Of a stretch of 64,000 nucleotides of DNA, positions 1 to 9,200 are shown piece after piece (the first letter of the stretch is position 1; each line of letters opens with the position of its first letter). The notes under the pieces are model-generated. The model did not search any database, was not told where the DNA came from, and saw only the letters and a list, made by a program, of their open reading frames with translations. The stretch is from Desulfobaculum sp044987625 (lineage in GTDB: Bacteria; Desulfobacterota; Desulfovibrionia; Desulfovibrionales; Desulfovibrionaceae), in assembly GCF_044987625.1 (NCBI RefSeq), contig NZ_JBJDSB010000004.1, positions 223,746-287,745 on the forward strand, given 5' to 3'. The translations under genes and the position numbers were made by a program.

Positions 1-3000
1 AAAGGCAATCCTGTTCTGCGGCGTGCGGTTGATGACATTGATGCCGAAGAGCAGGGGCTTCTTGATCAAATACTCTATCCCGCCTTCGCGGAGCAAGCCC
101 CGCACGGAAAAGATGTCATCGTCCAGGTGGCAGTGGATGCCGATGCTGTCGTACCCAAATTCCTTAAACATGGACGCAAAAGCCCCCGCTCCAAGCCCGG
201 CCAACCCCTGCCCCGTACCGATAACGGAGATGGTGTTCACCGCCTTGAGGCTGACGCGCTTTGACACGCCCGGTGCGTTTGTGGAGCGCAGGGTGAGGTC
301 CATGCCGACGGGCTGGCCGTAGGCCACCAGCACGCCCTGCGCCGTCAGGTTGAGCCGTCCGGTGATGCGGCCAACCTCCAGCGCGGCGCTGAGGGGTTCA
401 AGATCAATGTCCGAAATGGTGATGGCGTCCACGCCCGCCACCCGAGCGCCGGAGAAGGGATGCCGCATGCCGATGCCGCGTATGTCCCCCGTGCCGCCAA
501 AGAATGCGACGCCAAGGGTGCCCGTGGTCGTCAGGGCGTCTTCATTGAGGACGATGTGCCCGAGGGAGCCGGAAATGCTCCCCTCAAGCGGAACGCCTGT
601 GTCCAGCGCCGCAAGGTCCACGCCGTCCACCCGGCCGGTGCAGCGCAGGGTGGCAGCCGGGGAAAACGGCGCGTCCACGAGGATGCCGCGCAGGGTAAGG
701 GTGCCGCCGTAGAGGGACAGGGGGAGGTCGCCGCGCGTGCGGCAATGGTTCGGCTCCAGCCGGACCCGAAGGCCGATGTCCGGAGTGGTTCCCGTCGGCA
801 GGGTGAGGGTGCGCGCCGTAAGGCGTCCCCAGTCTGCGGGAACCGGGAAGCGCCGTGGCGGACGGGCTTCGGCGATGGAAAAGGGCAGAGTCAGCGACAG
901 GTCCGTGGCGGCTATCTCCAGCTGGGGCGCGGTAGCTGTGAGGGTTGGAACGCGGAGTGTGCCGGTGGCGGCAAAGCCCGCCCGCGACGCCGCAATGTCC
1001 GCGCGCAGGCTGGCGCGGCCCGTGAGCGTGGCGTCCGCAATGGATGGGACGATCGGCGCCAGCGGCTCCCTGATGAAGCGGGAAAAGAGCGGGCCGAGGG
1101 CGGCGATGTCAATGCGTGTGGCCCCGGCAAGGCGCGGGCTGGTGCGCAGTGCGTCCACGCGCCCTTGCGTCAGGGCAAAGGTGGCGGCGCTACCCACGGT
1201 CAGGGTGCCGTTAAGATTACGCAGGCGGTCCGCGCTGGGGCGCTGGCAAGCGGCATCCAAGACAAAAGGCATGTCTGCAAAGTTCATATACAGCGTGGTG
1301 TAGAGGAGTTCGCCGCTCTCGCAGACCACAGTGCCCCGCAGTTCTTGCCCGGCGCTTTCTGCCGCAAGTTGGAGGTGCATGCCATCAACGAGCAGGCTGT
1401 CGTCCTGTGAGGCCATGGCGATATCGCGTAGGTCCGCATTCAGGCGGTAGCGCGGGCCGCGCGGGGTGTGGTCCAGCATGAGCGCAATGTCTGCCGCGCC
1501 CGTCGCGGGCGGCATAACCTGCGGGAGCATATCAAAGGCGCGGAAGAACCCCAGCGCGCCGGAAAGCGTGGCATCCGGAGCGCGCAGACGCAGGGAAAAG
1601 CGATTCGGGGTGTCCAGCGGGATGGCGGCGGAGCCTGTGATGCGCCCAAGGGGCGCGGTGGCGGCGCTGAAGGATTCAATGGTCACGGCGTTGTTCTCCT
1701 GCCTCACAATGGCCTGCGCCGTGATGGGGCCAAAGGGCAAGGGGCTGCCGGCAACACGCAGGGCATCCTTGGGAATGCGCAGGTCATGGATGGATGCCAC
1801 AGGCGCGAGCGGTGTTCCGGACAGGGCAATTTCCGCCTGCGCTTCTGCGAGGGAGAATGGCGCGTCTGCGTCCACCGCTGCGTAGCGCAGGCCAAGATGC
1901 ATTTTGCCATCGAGGTTAATCTCTTCAAGGGAATCCGGTGGGAGCAGGAGCGTCGCGCCCATGGTTCCGGACCAGTCAAGGCGTGTTGGGCCTTGCGGCC
2001 AAGTGACGGAGAGCCCTTCTGTGGTGATGGCGGCGCGCACTGGGGCCGTACCTGTGTCTCCGGGCGGGCGGTCCAGCGCGCAGGTGAAGTGCACAGCGCC
2101 GTCAAGCTGTGGGCGCGCGCCCTGCGGCAACAGCATCCCGAAAAACGGGGCAAGGCGCTTTGTCTCGGGGATGATGCCCCGCAGGTCCAGCGCCTGGACG
2201 CCCTTTGGGGTGAGCGTTCCCGAGCCTTCGGTGTGCAGAACGTTGTCCACCGTTATGGACAGGGACTGCACACGCAGAGTGTCGTCGGCAGTGAGCAATG
2301 CGCCGGTCCCCCGCACATCGACGGATGATATTGGAATCAACCGTTGGCGCTCTGGCAGGATGAGCGAGCGGGCCGTCAGTTCAACGGAGCGGACATGCAG
2401 GGTTGCCGCGTCCCACAGCACCTGCGCCGTGAAGGCCGCATCACCCGTGAGTTTGGAGCTGGTGAAATGGATATTCGGCATGGTGACAAGGCCGTCCACA
2501 GCGCCGTCCGGCAGGATGCTGCCGGATGAACGCAGTGTGGCCGTGGCGGTCGCCGACCCGTGTTTCTCACGGGCGAAGGAGAGGGTCGCGTCGGAAATCC
2601 ACCGCATGGCTTGCCCGTCACGCGCTGCCGTTACGGACAGATGCCGCAGCAGCGCATTGCCCTGCGGTGAGGTGATGCGCAGTTGCCCATCATGGATGCT
2701 CAAGTGCTCCGCAAGGATTGGCAGAGGCGTCGGAGTCGGGGCGGTGTGCGCGTCTTGTGCTGCGGTGTCCGGGCCCTTGCCCGCCGCGAGCACAAGCAGC
2801 GGGCGATCGATTTCAATGCGGGAGAGAACAGGGCCGGGGCCAAATATGCCGCCCGGTGCAAAGGTGACGGTGCCTTTTGGAAGGCTGATGGTCATCCCCG
2901 GCGCGGAGGCCTTGGCGCGAAGCACCGTCAGGCGCGGCGGAGTGAGCGATAGGGCAATATGGTCGATATGCAGGGCGATATCCGCCGCAGTGGCCGCGCG

Positions 3001-3153
3001 CTGTGCAAGGGGGATGAGCAGGCGGGGAGAGGTGACAAGCGCCGTGGCCAGCGCAATGACCACAAGGAGTCCGGCCGCGCAGGCAAGCCCCGTACGGCGC
3101 AGGAAAAGCCGCCGCCGTTTTGGGGGCGGCTGCGGGGAGGTGTGGACCTTCAT
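1..3153 (-). CDS. AsmA/YdbH-like giant envelope protein, 3' end outside the window
   Basis: The leftward frame is open from an ATG at 3153 to base 1: 1051 residues are visible and the C terminus lies outside. GGAG sits 8 nt upstream of the ATG. A basic N terminus (PPPKRRRLFLRR) precedes one hydrophobic segment at about residues 20-42. The rest is a long, repetitive, beta-rich periplasmic region of the kind seen in AsmA, TamB and YdbH proteins, which bridge the inner and outer membranes and move phospholipids. The visible C-terminal part, where a glycine-rich 'GTGQGLAGLGAGAFAS' stretch precedes a conserved-looking end, fits YdbH/AsmA-like C-terminal domains best. The family assignment rests on architecture and composition, not on a diagnostic motif. 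A lipid-transport role is inferred from the family. Confidence 0.75.
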   Translation of the reverse strand, partial: MKVHTSPQPPPKRRRLFLRRTGLACAAGLLVVIALATALVTSPRLLIPLAQRAATAADIALHIDHIALSLTPPRLTVLRAKASAPGMTISLPKGTVTFAPGGIFGPGPVLSRIEIDRPLLVLAAGKGPDTAAQDAHTAPTPTPLPILAEHLSIHDGQLRITSPQGNALLRHLSVTAARDGQAMRWISDATLSFAREKHGSATATATLRSSGSILPDGAVDGLVTMPNIHFTSSKLTGDAAFTAQVLWDAATLHVRSVELTARSLILPERQRLIPISSVDVRGTGALLTADDTLRVQSLSITVDNVLHTEGSGTLTPKGVQALDLRGIIPETKRLAPFFGMLLPQGARPQLDGAVHFTCALDRPPGDTGTAPVRAAITTEGLSVTWPQGPTRLDWSGTMGATLLLPPDSLEEINLDGKMHLGLRYAAVDADAPFSLAEAQAEIALSGTPLAPVASIHDLRIPKDALRVAGSPLPFGPITAQAIVRQENNAVTIESFSAATAPLGRITGSAAIPLDTPNRFSLRLRAPDATLSGALGFFRAFDMLPQVMPPATGAADIALMLDHTPRGPRYRLNADLRDIAMASQDDSLLVDGMHLQLAAESAGQELRGTVVCESGELLYTTLYMNFADMPFVLDAACQRPSADRLRNLNGTLTVGSAATFALTQGRVDALRTSPRLAGATRIDIAALGPLFSRFIREPLAPIVPSIADATLTGRASLRADIAASRAGFAATGTLRVPTLTATAPQLEIAATDLSLTLPFSIAEARPPRRFPVPADWGRLTARTLTLPTGTTPDIGLRVRLEPNHCRTRGDLPLSLYGGTLTLRGILVDAPFSPAATLRCTGRVDGVDLAALDTGVPLEGSISGSLGHIVLNEDALTTTGTLGVAFFGGTGDIRGIGMRHPFSGARVAGVDAITISDIDLEPLSAALEVGRITGRLNLTAQGVLVAYGQPVGMDLTLRSTNAPGVSKRVSLKAVNTISVIGTGQGLAGLGAGAFASMFKEFGYDSIGIHCHLDDDIFSVRGLLREGGIEYLIKKPLLFGINVINRTPQNRIAF

Positions 3154-3247
3154 GTGGGTGGCTCCAATGACATGAGCCAATCATAGCAGAACAGCCGCCT
3201 TGTGCCGAGAGCCATTCCCGCCGTGCAGGCCGCAGCCACGGAACGAC

Positions 3248-3280
3248 AAAACGCCCCCCGGAGTGGTCCGGAGGGCGTTT
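3248..3280. terminator. intrinsic terminator after the 79-residue hypothetical gene
   Basis: Arms 3248-3261 and 3267-3280 pair as AAACGCCCcCCGGA/TCCGGAGGGCGTTT with one mismatch and a 5-nt loop. The hairpin lies just downstream of the leftward gene ending at 3306 and separates it from the AsmA-like gene. Confidence 0.7.
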
Positions 3281-3305
3281 CTCTCTCTTTCCCGAAGGAG
3301 TGCGG

Positions 3306-3545
3306 TCAGCCTTCAGCGGGGTTCAAATTTTGCTGGATGATGGCGGCATCGCCTTCCTCGGCCTGAGCGCCAAGGGCTTTGGATGCGCCGTGACAGATGA
3401 TGGTTTCCCCCGTCATCTCAACGTATCCGGCGGAAAGCACCGTGGAATAGGGCAGCTGCTCCCGCATCTCCTCGTGGCGAATCTTGTCGGAGAAGAGCAC
3501 GGGGCTCGGCTGGCCGGAGAAATCTTCAAAAAGGATGTACTTCAT
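3306..3545 (-). CDS. small conserved-looking hypothetical protein, 79 aa
   Basis: The start is the ATG at 3545 because AGGAGG lies 4 nt upstream. Longer in-frame starts give low-complexity sequence. The product is a soluble acidic protein beginning MKYILFEDFS, with no membrane segment and no motif I recognise. It has a mixed alpha/beta look and mentions of PYSTVLSAGYVEMTG suggest a small beta-rich domain, but no function can be given. A good ribosome-binding site and a terminator 26 nt past the stop argue that it is a real gene. Its start overlaps the stop of a possible small membrane gene (3542-3712) by ATGA. Confidence 0.7.
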   Translation of the reverse strand: MKYILFEDFSGQPSPVLFSDKIRHEEMREQLPYSTVLSAGYVEMTGETIICHGASKALGAQAEEGDAAIIQQNLNPAEG

Positions 3546-3712
3546 GGGTCCTCCTGCTGGCAAAAGCCGGACGTGCGCCGTCCAGTCGTGGTGGATGTAT
3601 AAAGCCAATCGTCCGCCTTGTAAATCCGTAACATGCCGGACAGGAAGAGGAAAGCCGCAAGGCCCCCCAGCAGCGCGCCTGCGACTGTGACAGCAGGCGA
3701 AAAGACGCGCAC
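3542..3712 (-). CDS. possible small single-pass membrane protein, 56 aa
   Basis: A GTG at 3712 opens a short frame encoding one clear hydrophobic segment (FSPAVTVAGALLGGLAAFLF) followed by a polar tail ending in CQQEDP. Its TGA overlaps the ATG of the next gene (ATGA), the usual sign of translational coupling. The ribosome-binding site is weak (GGA only), and the same frame continues upstream to an ATG at 3847 through less convincing sequence, so the start is uncertain. No family is recognised. It could be a spurious frame in GC-rich DNA. Confidence 0.35.
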   Translation of the reverse strand: MRVFSPAVTVAGALLGGLAAFLFLSGMLRIYKADDWLYTSTTTGRRTSGFCQQEDP

Positions 3713-4037
3713 AAAACGTCCAGTGCCGCGATGAAGTTGCAGTGTCCGGGAAAACGCCAACACAGGTGGTCGACACCGATGTAAAGAAGCAGACAGAAAA
3801 AGAAAAGAGGCAGAACTTATGGAAACTGATGCACGGGTGTGAAACATCAGTTCCGTGGTGTGGCTATTTTGATGATGTGGTGAAGTTTGTTGGCAAAGGG
3901 GGTTGATTCAATGTGATAATTGTGCAAGATACTATGTACAGTCTACTCGAATGTTGTGAGCGGGAGTTTCCACATTCAGTTCTGGCGGAGTGCATGGAAC
4001 GAAAGGATTCCTCGCCGGGAGTAAAAAAGGAGATGCT
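3713..4037. other. AT-rich intergenic region upstream of the MucR-like gene
   Basis: This stretch is clearly more AT-rich than its surroundings and separates the leftward small genes from the rightward regulator. It must hold the regulator's promoter. TTGGCA near 3889 with GATAAT near 3916 is possible but its spacing is poor, so I do not assign it. AT-rich tracts would suit MucR/Ros proteins, which bind AT-rich DNA and often repress themselves. Confidence 0.4.
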
Positions 4038-4457
4038 ATGATGGACGATTACTTGAAAGAAGCACTTGAGATCGTCAAGGCACAGGCGAGTGTCCGCACA
4101 TTGACGGAAGAAGAGATAACGTCAATGGTCCAGAAGTTGGCTACCGGCATTAAGGGTATCGCCGAAGGCACCCCCCGCGCCGAAGAAAAGCAAGAACCAC
4201 CCGTCGATCCCAAGAAAGCCATCCGTGAGAAGTCCATCATCAACCTTGAAGATGGCAAGCCTTATAAGATCCTCACCAAGAAAAACCTCGCCAAGTTTGA
4301 CCTGACTCCCGACGAATACCGCGAGAAATGGGGCTACAAAAAGGGCACCCCCCTTATCTGTAAAGCACTGCAGCGTGAACGCCGCAAAAAGATGAAAGAC
4401 ATGCGCCTGTGGGAAAAAAGAAAAGAAGCCCGCAAAAAAGCCAAACAAAAGAAATAG
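4038..4457 (+). CDS. MucR/Ros-family transcriptional regulator without zinc ligands
   Basis: The ATG at 4038 follows AAGGAG with 5-nt spacing; 139 residues. The core 'SIINLEDGKPYKILTKKNLAKFDLTPDEYREKWGYK' (described in parts: INLEDGKPYK, then LTPDEYREKWG) is the Ros/MucR domain signature. It is followed by a very basic tail (RRKKMKDMRLWEKRKEARKK). The N-terminal 60 residues are helical and acidic and resemble the MucR oligomerisation region. In Ros the zinc site uses two cysteines before the signature and two histidines after it. Here those positions are not Cys or His, so the fold is probably held without zinc. Family members bind AT-rich promoters and control exopolysaccharide, motility and cell-cycle genes. 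A terminator follows, so it is monocistronic. Confidence 0.9.
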   Translation: MMDDYLKEALEIVKAQASVRTLTEEEITSMVQKLATGIKGIAEGTPRAEEKQEPPVDPKKAIREKSIINLEDGKPYKILTKKNLAKFDLTPDEYREKWGYKKGTPLICKALQRERRKKMKDMRLWEKRKEARKKAKQKK

Positions 4458-4490
4458 CCTCCCACAATCGCGTCCTCCCTGTACGACCAC

Positions 4491-4518
4491 AAAAGCCCCG
4501 CCAACCGCGGGGCTTTTT
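4491..4518 (+). terminator. intrinsic terminator of the MucR-like gene
   Basis: AAAAGCCCCGC (4491-4501) pairs with GCGGGGCTTTT (4507-4517) and runs into a T tract, 33 nt after the stop codon. Confidence 0.9.
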
Positions 4519-4569
4519 GGTGTCGTGTGGGGTGGAGCTGGGCGTAGGATTATTTATATGCTCCGCAGG

Positions 4570-4832
4570 TTTAAGGGCCGCGGGCCCTTAAAAATCCCAA
4601 GTGCGCACAAGCCGGTTGCCCTTGTATGACACTGCCGTCACCCCTGACGGCTCTCGTCCGTGAGAATTCTTTTTGGGGCGTTGGCGCGTTGGATGGGCGG
4701 AGAGCATCCCTGCCAAGCTAGGCGAAAAGAATACGAAAGCCCCCCACACACGACACCTCACACCACCTCACTTTTCTGGGCGGCCCCCGCCCAGAAAAGT
4801 ATAAGGATTCTTAAGGAAATTATTTCCTTAAG
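4570..4832. repeat. cluster of three strong inverted repeats in a gene-free stretch
   Basis: Three near-perfect palindromes lie in the gene-free stretch 4519-4866. TTTAAGGGCC/GGGCCCTTAAA is at 4570-4592, ACTTTTCTGGGCG/CGCCCAGAAAAGT at 4770-4800 (13-bp arms, 5-nt loop), and CTTAAGGAAA/TTTCCTTAAG at 4810-4832 (10-bp arms, 3-nt loop). None has a U tract placed to end a flanking gene, and both flanking genes already have their own terminators. This looks like a REP/BIME-type intergenic element. No coding sequence is seen here. Confidence 0.6.
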
Positions 4833-4866
4833 TCGCCGAAGGCCCTCTTCCCTTCTCTTCTCAAAG

Positions 4867-4901
4867 ACACCGGCCGGGCATAAAAAATGCCCGGCCGGTG
4901 T
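4867..4901 (-). terminator. intrinsic terminator of fcl
   Basis: ACACCGGCCGGGCAT (4867-4881) and ATGCCCGGCCGGTGT (4887-4901) form a 15-bp perfect stem 8 nt past the leftward fcl stop codon. Confidence 0.8.
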
Positions 4902-4908
4902 TGGTGTT

Positions 4909-5847
4909 TTACATCCGTCTATCTTCTGTAGACAGGTACCACTGGTAGGTTTCGGCGAGGCCTTGGCGCAGGGTGCGGGTTGGGGTCCAGCCGAGGGCGG
5001 TGAGGCGGGTGGTGTCCAGCAGTTTTTGGGGCGTTCCGTCGGGGCGGGAGGTATCGAAGGTGATGTCGCCGGAGTAGCCCACGGTGTCGCGGATGCATTC
5101 GGCGAGTTCACGGATGGTCATATCCTTGCCGACGCCGACGTTGACGATGTCTTCGCCGGTGTAGTGTTGCATCAGGTGCAGGCTGGCGTCGGCCATGTCG
5201 TCCACGTGCAGGAATTCACGGCGTGGGGAGCCGGAGCCCCAGACGGTGACGCTGGGCGCGCCGTCGAGTTTGGCCTCGTGAAACTTGCGCAGCAGGGCGG
5301 GGACGACGTGGGAGGATTCCAGATCGAAGTTGTCGCCGGGGCCGTAGAGGTTGGTGGGCATGAGGCTGATGGCGTCAAACCCGTGCTGACGGCGGTAGGC
5401 TTGGCACATCTTGATGCCCGCAATCTTGGCGATGGCGTACCACTCATTGGTGGGTTCCAGTCCGCCGGTGAGGAGGTGTTCTTCCTTCATGGGCTGGGGC
5501 GCAAACTTGGGATAGATGCACGAGGAGCCGAGGAACAGGAATTTTGTGACGCCGGAGCGCCACGCCTCATGAATGATGTTGGTCTGCATGGCGAGGTTGT
5601 CGCGGATGAAATCCGCAGGGCGCGAGGCATTGGCAAGGATGCCGCCGACGCGCGCTGCGGCCATGAAAATGTAGTCCGGCTTGCGCTCTGCCATAAAGTC
5701 GCGCACGGCCTGTTGTTCGGTGAGGTCGCAGTCCTTGTGCGTGGCGGTGATGATGTTCGTAAAACCGGCGCGCTGGAGGCTGCGGACGATGGCGGAGCCG
5801 ACAAGGCCGCGGTGACCGGCGACGTAGATGCGGGAATCAGGATGCAT
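4909..5847 (-). CDS. fcl: GDP-L-fucose synthase
   Basis: This 312-residue NADPH-dependent epimerase/reductase converts GDP-4-keto-6-deoxymannose to GDP-L-fucose for surface polysaccharides. The Rossmann motif GHRGLVG is at residues 11-17. The short-chain dehydrogenase pair Tyr137/Lys141 (YAIAK) is present, as are the family's catalytic Cys110 (GSSCIYPK) and His180 (SSHVVPALL). The start is set at the ATG at 5847 (MHPDSRIYVAGHRG), the usual family N terminus; upstream in-frame codons add only low-quality sequence. The ribosome-binding site is weak. The usual partner, GDP-mannose 4,6-dehydratase, is not in the window. The gene stands between the yhaO-yhaN unit and a terminator. Confidence 0.93.
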   Translation of the reverse strand: MHPDSRIYVAGHRGLVGSAIVRSLQRAGFTNIITATHKDCDLTEQQAVRDFMAERKPDYIFMAAARVGGILANASRPADFIRDNLAMQTNIIHEAWRSGVTKFLFLGSSCIYPKFAPQPMKEEHLLTGGLEPTNEWYAIAKIAGIKMCQAYRRQHGFDAISLMPTNLYGPGDNFDLESSHVVPALLRKFHEAKLDGAPSVTVWGSGSPRREFLHVDDMADASLHLMQHYTGEDIVNVGVGKDMTIRELAECIRDTVGYSGDITFDTSRPDGTPQKLLDTTRLTALGWTPTRTLRQGLAETYQWYLSTEDRRM

Positions 5848-5943
5848 GTTCAGTCTCGTATGGTTGCTGAGAGAAGGCGCACGCAGACGCCGCCGCAGGG
5901 TGCTGGGCGGCGCGTTGTGCGTCATGAAATATGTGCGAAAGGC

Positions 5944-6201
5944 TTATTCTATATCGCCGTTTTCGGCAATCTTCACATCCTCATAGGGCGCGAGGCGTTT
6001 GCGGTACCACTCAAGCTTGGCGTGCTCCATGGCGCTGGAGCACATGGCCAGCTTGGCATAGCTCTCGCCGGTGCGCTCCACAACAAGGGTTGCCAGCTTG
6101 TAGATGCAGTAGTTGAGCTCCCCTTCGTTGGTGACGTTGTCTGCCAAGGTGCGCAGGGCGTCGTCGAAACTGTCGCGTCGGTCCTGAGTAATGTAGGGCA
6201 T
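5944..6201 (-). CDS. DUF6899-like small protein
   Basis: The ATG at 6201 follows AGGAG with 5-nt spacing; 85 residues. The pattern ITQDRRDSFDDAL...GELNYCIYKL...GESYAKL...AKLEWYRKRLAPYED...ENGDIE matches small helical proteins I know as DUF6899, found in phages and scattered bacterial genomes with no established function. It starts 8 nt after the stop of the SbcC-like yhaN gene, so it is almost certainly co-transcribed with it. Whether it works with the nuclease complex is unknown. Confidence 0.7.
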   Translation of the reverse strand: MPYITQDRRDSFDDALRTLADNVTNEGELNYCIYKLATLVVERTGESYAKLAMCSSAMEHAKLEWYRKRLAPYEDVKIAENGDIE

Positions 6202-6209
6202 GGCGTCTC

Positions 6210-9200
6210 CTACCGCGGGAGGCGGATGGTGTTGAGAAGGTCCTGTGGCACGGCGTCTGCGGCGATTTCGCACAGGCGCTCGTGGTGGGTGAAGAAGATG
6301 ACCTGCGTGCGCCGGGCAAGCTCGGCCAGAACGCCAAGGGTGGCGGCGGAGCGCTCGTCGTCAAAGTGCACGAGGATGTCGTCCACAACAAAGGGCAGCG
6401 GGGCGTTGGCGTCCAGATACCGCTCCAGCGCGGCAAGGCGCAGGCTCAGATAAAGCTGGTCGCGCGTGCCATCGCTCATGCCGGTGACGGGGACGGTGTC
6501 CTCGCCGTTTCGAACGCCCACGATGACGGGCGTGTCGCGCTCGTCAATGTCCTGTTGCAGACCGCTGAAGGACTCCAGAGTCAGGCGCGAGAACAGTTCG
6601 CTGGCGCGGGTGAGGACGGGTGTTTGATGCGCCTTGCGGTAGCGCTCAATGGCGTGGGCGAGCACGGTGTGGGCGAGGCGCAGGCGGATGTAGCGGTCCA
6701 CGTCCGTTTGAATGGCGGCAAGGGTCTGCTCGGCAAGTTCGGCGCTGCGGGCCGCGCGGGAGGTGCCGTCCATGGCCTCGCGGCGGGACTGGAGGCTGCC
6801 GATGGCGCGTTCCAATTCGCTACGCTGGGCTTCTGCATCGGCCTTGCGGCGTTCCTGCTCGGCCAGTTCGGCCGCGGCGGCGTCGGGGTCCGTGGAAAGG
6901 ACATCCTTAATAAAGGCTTCGGCGTCTTCTCCGCCGCGGAAGGTGCGCAGTTGTTCTTCGGCCTCGCGCAGTCCGGTTTCGGCGCGGCGGCGGGTACGCG
7001 AGCGTTCCTCGGCTTGCGGCAGTTCGTCGGTGCTGGCGACGCCAGCTTCGGCGCGCAGGGTTTCCAGCACGCCGGCGGCTTCCTGCGCGGCGGCGGTGAC
7101 GGTGGCGAGTTCGTCGCGCTTGGCGTGAAGCTGGTCCGTGAGGAGGACTGACCGCTGATTGTTGGCCTCGGCAGTGGCGAGGCGGTCCCCAAGGCGGGGG
7201 ACGGCGTCCAGCGCGTCGAGGCCGTCAAGGTCTGGCGCAAGGTCGGCGATGGCGGCTTGGACGTCCCTTGCGTAGGCGTCGTAGTCGGCGGTGATATCTG
7301 TGATGCGGCGTTCCGTGCGGGCGCGGGCATCAAGGGTGGTGAAGAGCTTGGTCAGTGTGCCGGTGATGGTCTCCGCCATGTCGGGCTTGGCGTCGCTGGG
7401 CATGGCGAGGGGCGCAAGGGCGCTCTCCCATGCGTCGCGGGCGTCGCGGGCGGCGGCCTGTGCGTCGGCAAGGGCGGCCTCTGCGTCCTTGGCGGCTCGT
7501 TCAAGGCGGCGGAGCTCGGCGTCCGCGTCCTCGCGGGTGCGGCGCGCGGCCTCGGCGGCGCGGACTACGTCATCACCGGCGGCAACAGCGTGCTGGAGCT
7601 TGGTGTCCGGCGGCAGGTCGGTGCCAAGGTCGCGCAGACAGGCGAGGATATCGTCGCGACAGGCGCAGACGGTGCTGGCAATGCTTTCCGTAATGCCGCG
7701 CTGATCGCGGATTTCTGCGGCGTCCACAGTGCGCAGGGTGGTCAGGTCCTTGAGCCAACTGAGCATGCCTTCGGGGTCGTGCGGGGTGATGCCTGCAGGT
7801 TTCCACAGGGCGGTCCAGTTGTCCTCCAATGTTGCGCGCTGCTCGCTGAGGGCGGCGGATTCCGTCTCAAGGCGGGCGATGTCGGCTTCAAGGCGGGCAC
7901 TCTCTTGGCGCGCGGCGTCGGTGCGGGTGACGCGCTTTGCGTCGCGGAACAGGGCGTCGGCGGCGTTGTCGGCTTCGCTCATGGCGGACTGGAACGCGTC
8001 GGCGAGGGCGTCCGGCGTGGGGTAGCTGTCGCGGAAAGTTTCGTCCCCGGCGGTCCACGCCTGCCGGACAAGCTGCCATGCCCCGTCGCGGTGCTGGCGC
8101 AGGGCGGTGAGGGTGTCGCGGCTTGGGACCTCGCCACCGGAGCGCAACTGGTCCAGCTCGGCCTGCCTGTCGCGCAGGGCGGCGCGGGCTTGGTCGAGGG
8201 CGGTGTGCGTGGCGGCCTCACGGTCCTTTTGGGCGCGGAATTCCTTCTCCATATTGCGGACGGTTTCCACTGGTGGCACGGGCAGTTGCTCGGCGGTATC
8301 CAGTGTGGCGTCCGGCAAGTCCATACGGCTCAGGGCACTGGAGGCCTTTTCTTGAAGGGCGCTCAGGCGTGTGCAGGCGTCGGTGTACTGCTTGCGTAGA
8401 TCGCCGTGGGCGCGGGTTTGCTCCAGAATATTGGCAAGGGCCGTGACGTCGGCAGGCTGGGGCAGTGCGCCGAGGGTCTCGCGCTGGTGGGCGAGGGCCT
8501 GCCGGGCCTGTGCGTGGGCGCGGCTGGCGCGGTCCTCGCGGTCCTGCATGAGGGTCAGCTGTTTGGCGGCGTGTGTGATGGCCGCCATCTGGTGGTCCGA
8601 CAGGCGGATGGTTTCGGCGTCCGCAAGGGTGAGGTCCGGGCGCAGGTCGTGGAGCAGACGCTCCGCCTGTTCCGCGTGCTCGCGGCTTTCGCGGGTGAGG
8701 GCGGTGCGGTCGGTCAGGGCTTTGCGGTGGGTTTCCTCCGTGCGGGTCAGGCTTTCGATGCGCGACTTGGCGTGGAGGAGGGCCTGCGGAATATCAAGGG
8801 CGGCAATGTCGGCCTCAAGGGCGTCGATGGCCTTGGTGAGGTCTGCCGTGCGGCTGTCCGCGCTCTTGAGCGCGGCAAGGGCGTCGTGACGACGGGTGGG
8901 AAAATCATCTGGCAGCAGCGGCGCGTCGGCCACGTCGGTAAGTTCGTCACGCAGGGAGTGCTGGCGGCTGACAACGGGGCGCGCGTCCCCGAGGCGCTGG
9001 AGGCGGCTCATGGCGCGGGTGAGGTCGCCAATGGTCTGCTGCAGGGCGTCACGCCGCTTTTCGTGGGCGGTGAGTTCCTGCTCCAGCTCCGTATATTCTT
9101 CGGGGGTGGTGGCGGCGTCGCGTTCGTCTTGGCGGTGCTGCTTCAGGTTTGCGAGGGCGCTGTTGATGCGCGGGTTGCTGCCGCGGGCCTTGAACAGGGC

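Noticed and set aside
460..3175. Long plus-strand open frames over the AsmA-like gene
   Set aside because: They lie antisense to a continuous 1051-codon frame with a signal anchor, a ribosome-binding site and sensible composition. Their products are Arg/Gly/Ala-rich low-complexity sequence caused by high GC.
4660..6453. 597-codon plus-strand frame
   Set aside because: It runs antisense to fcl, the DUF6899 gene and the end of yhaN, all with clear family motifs.
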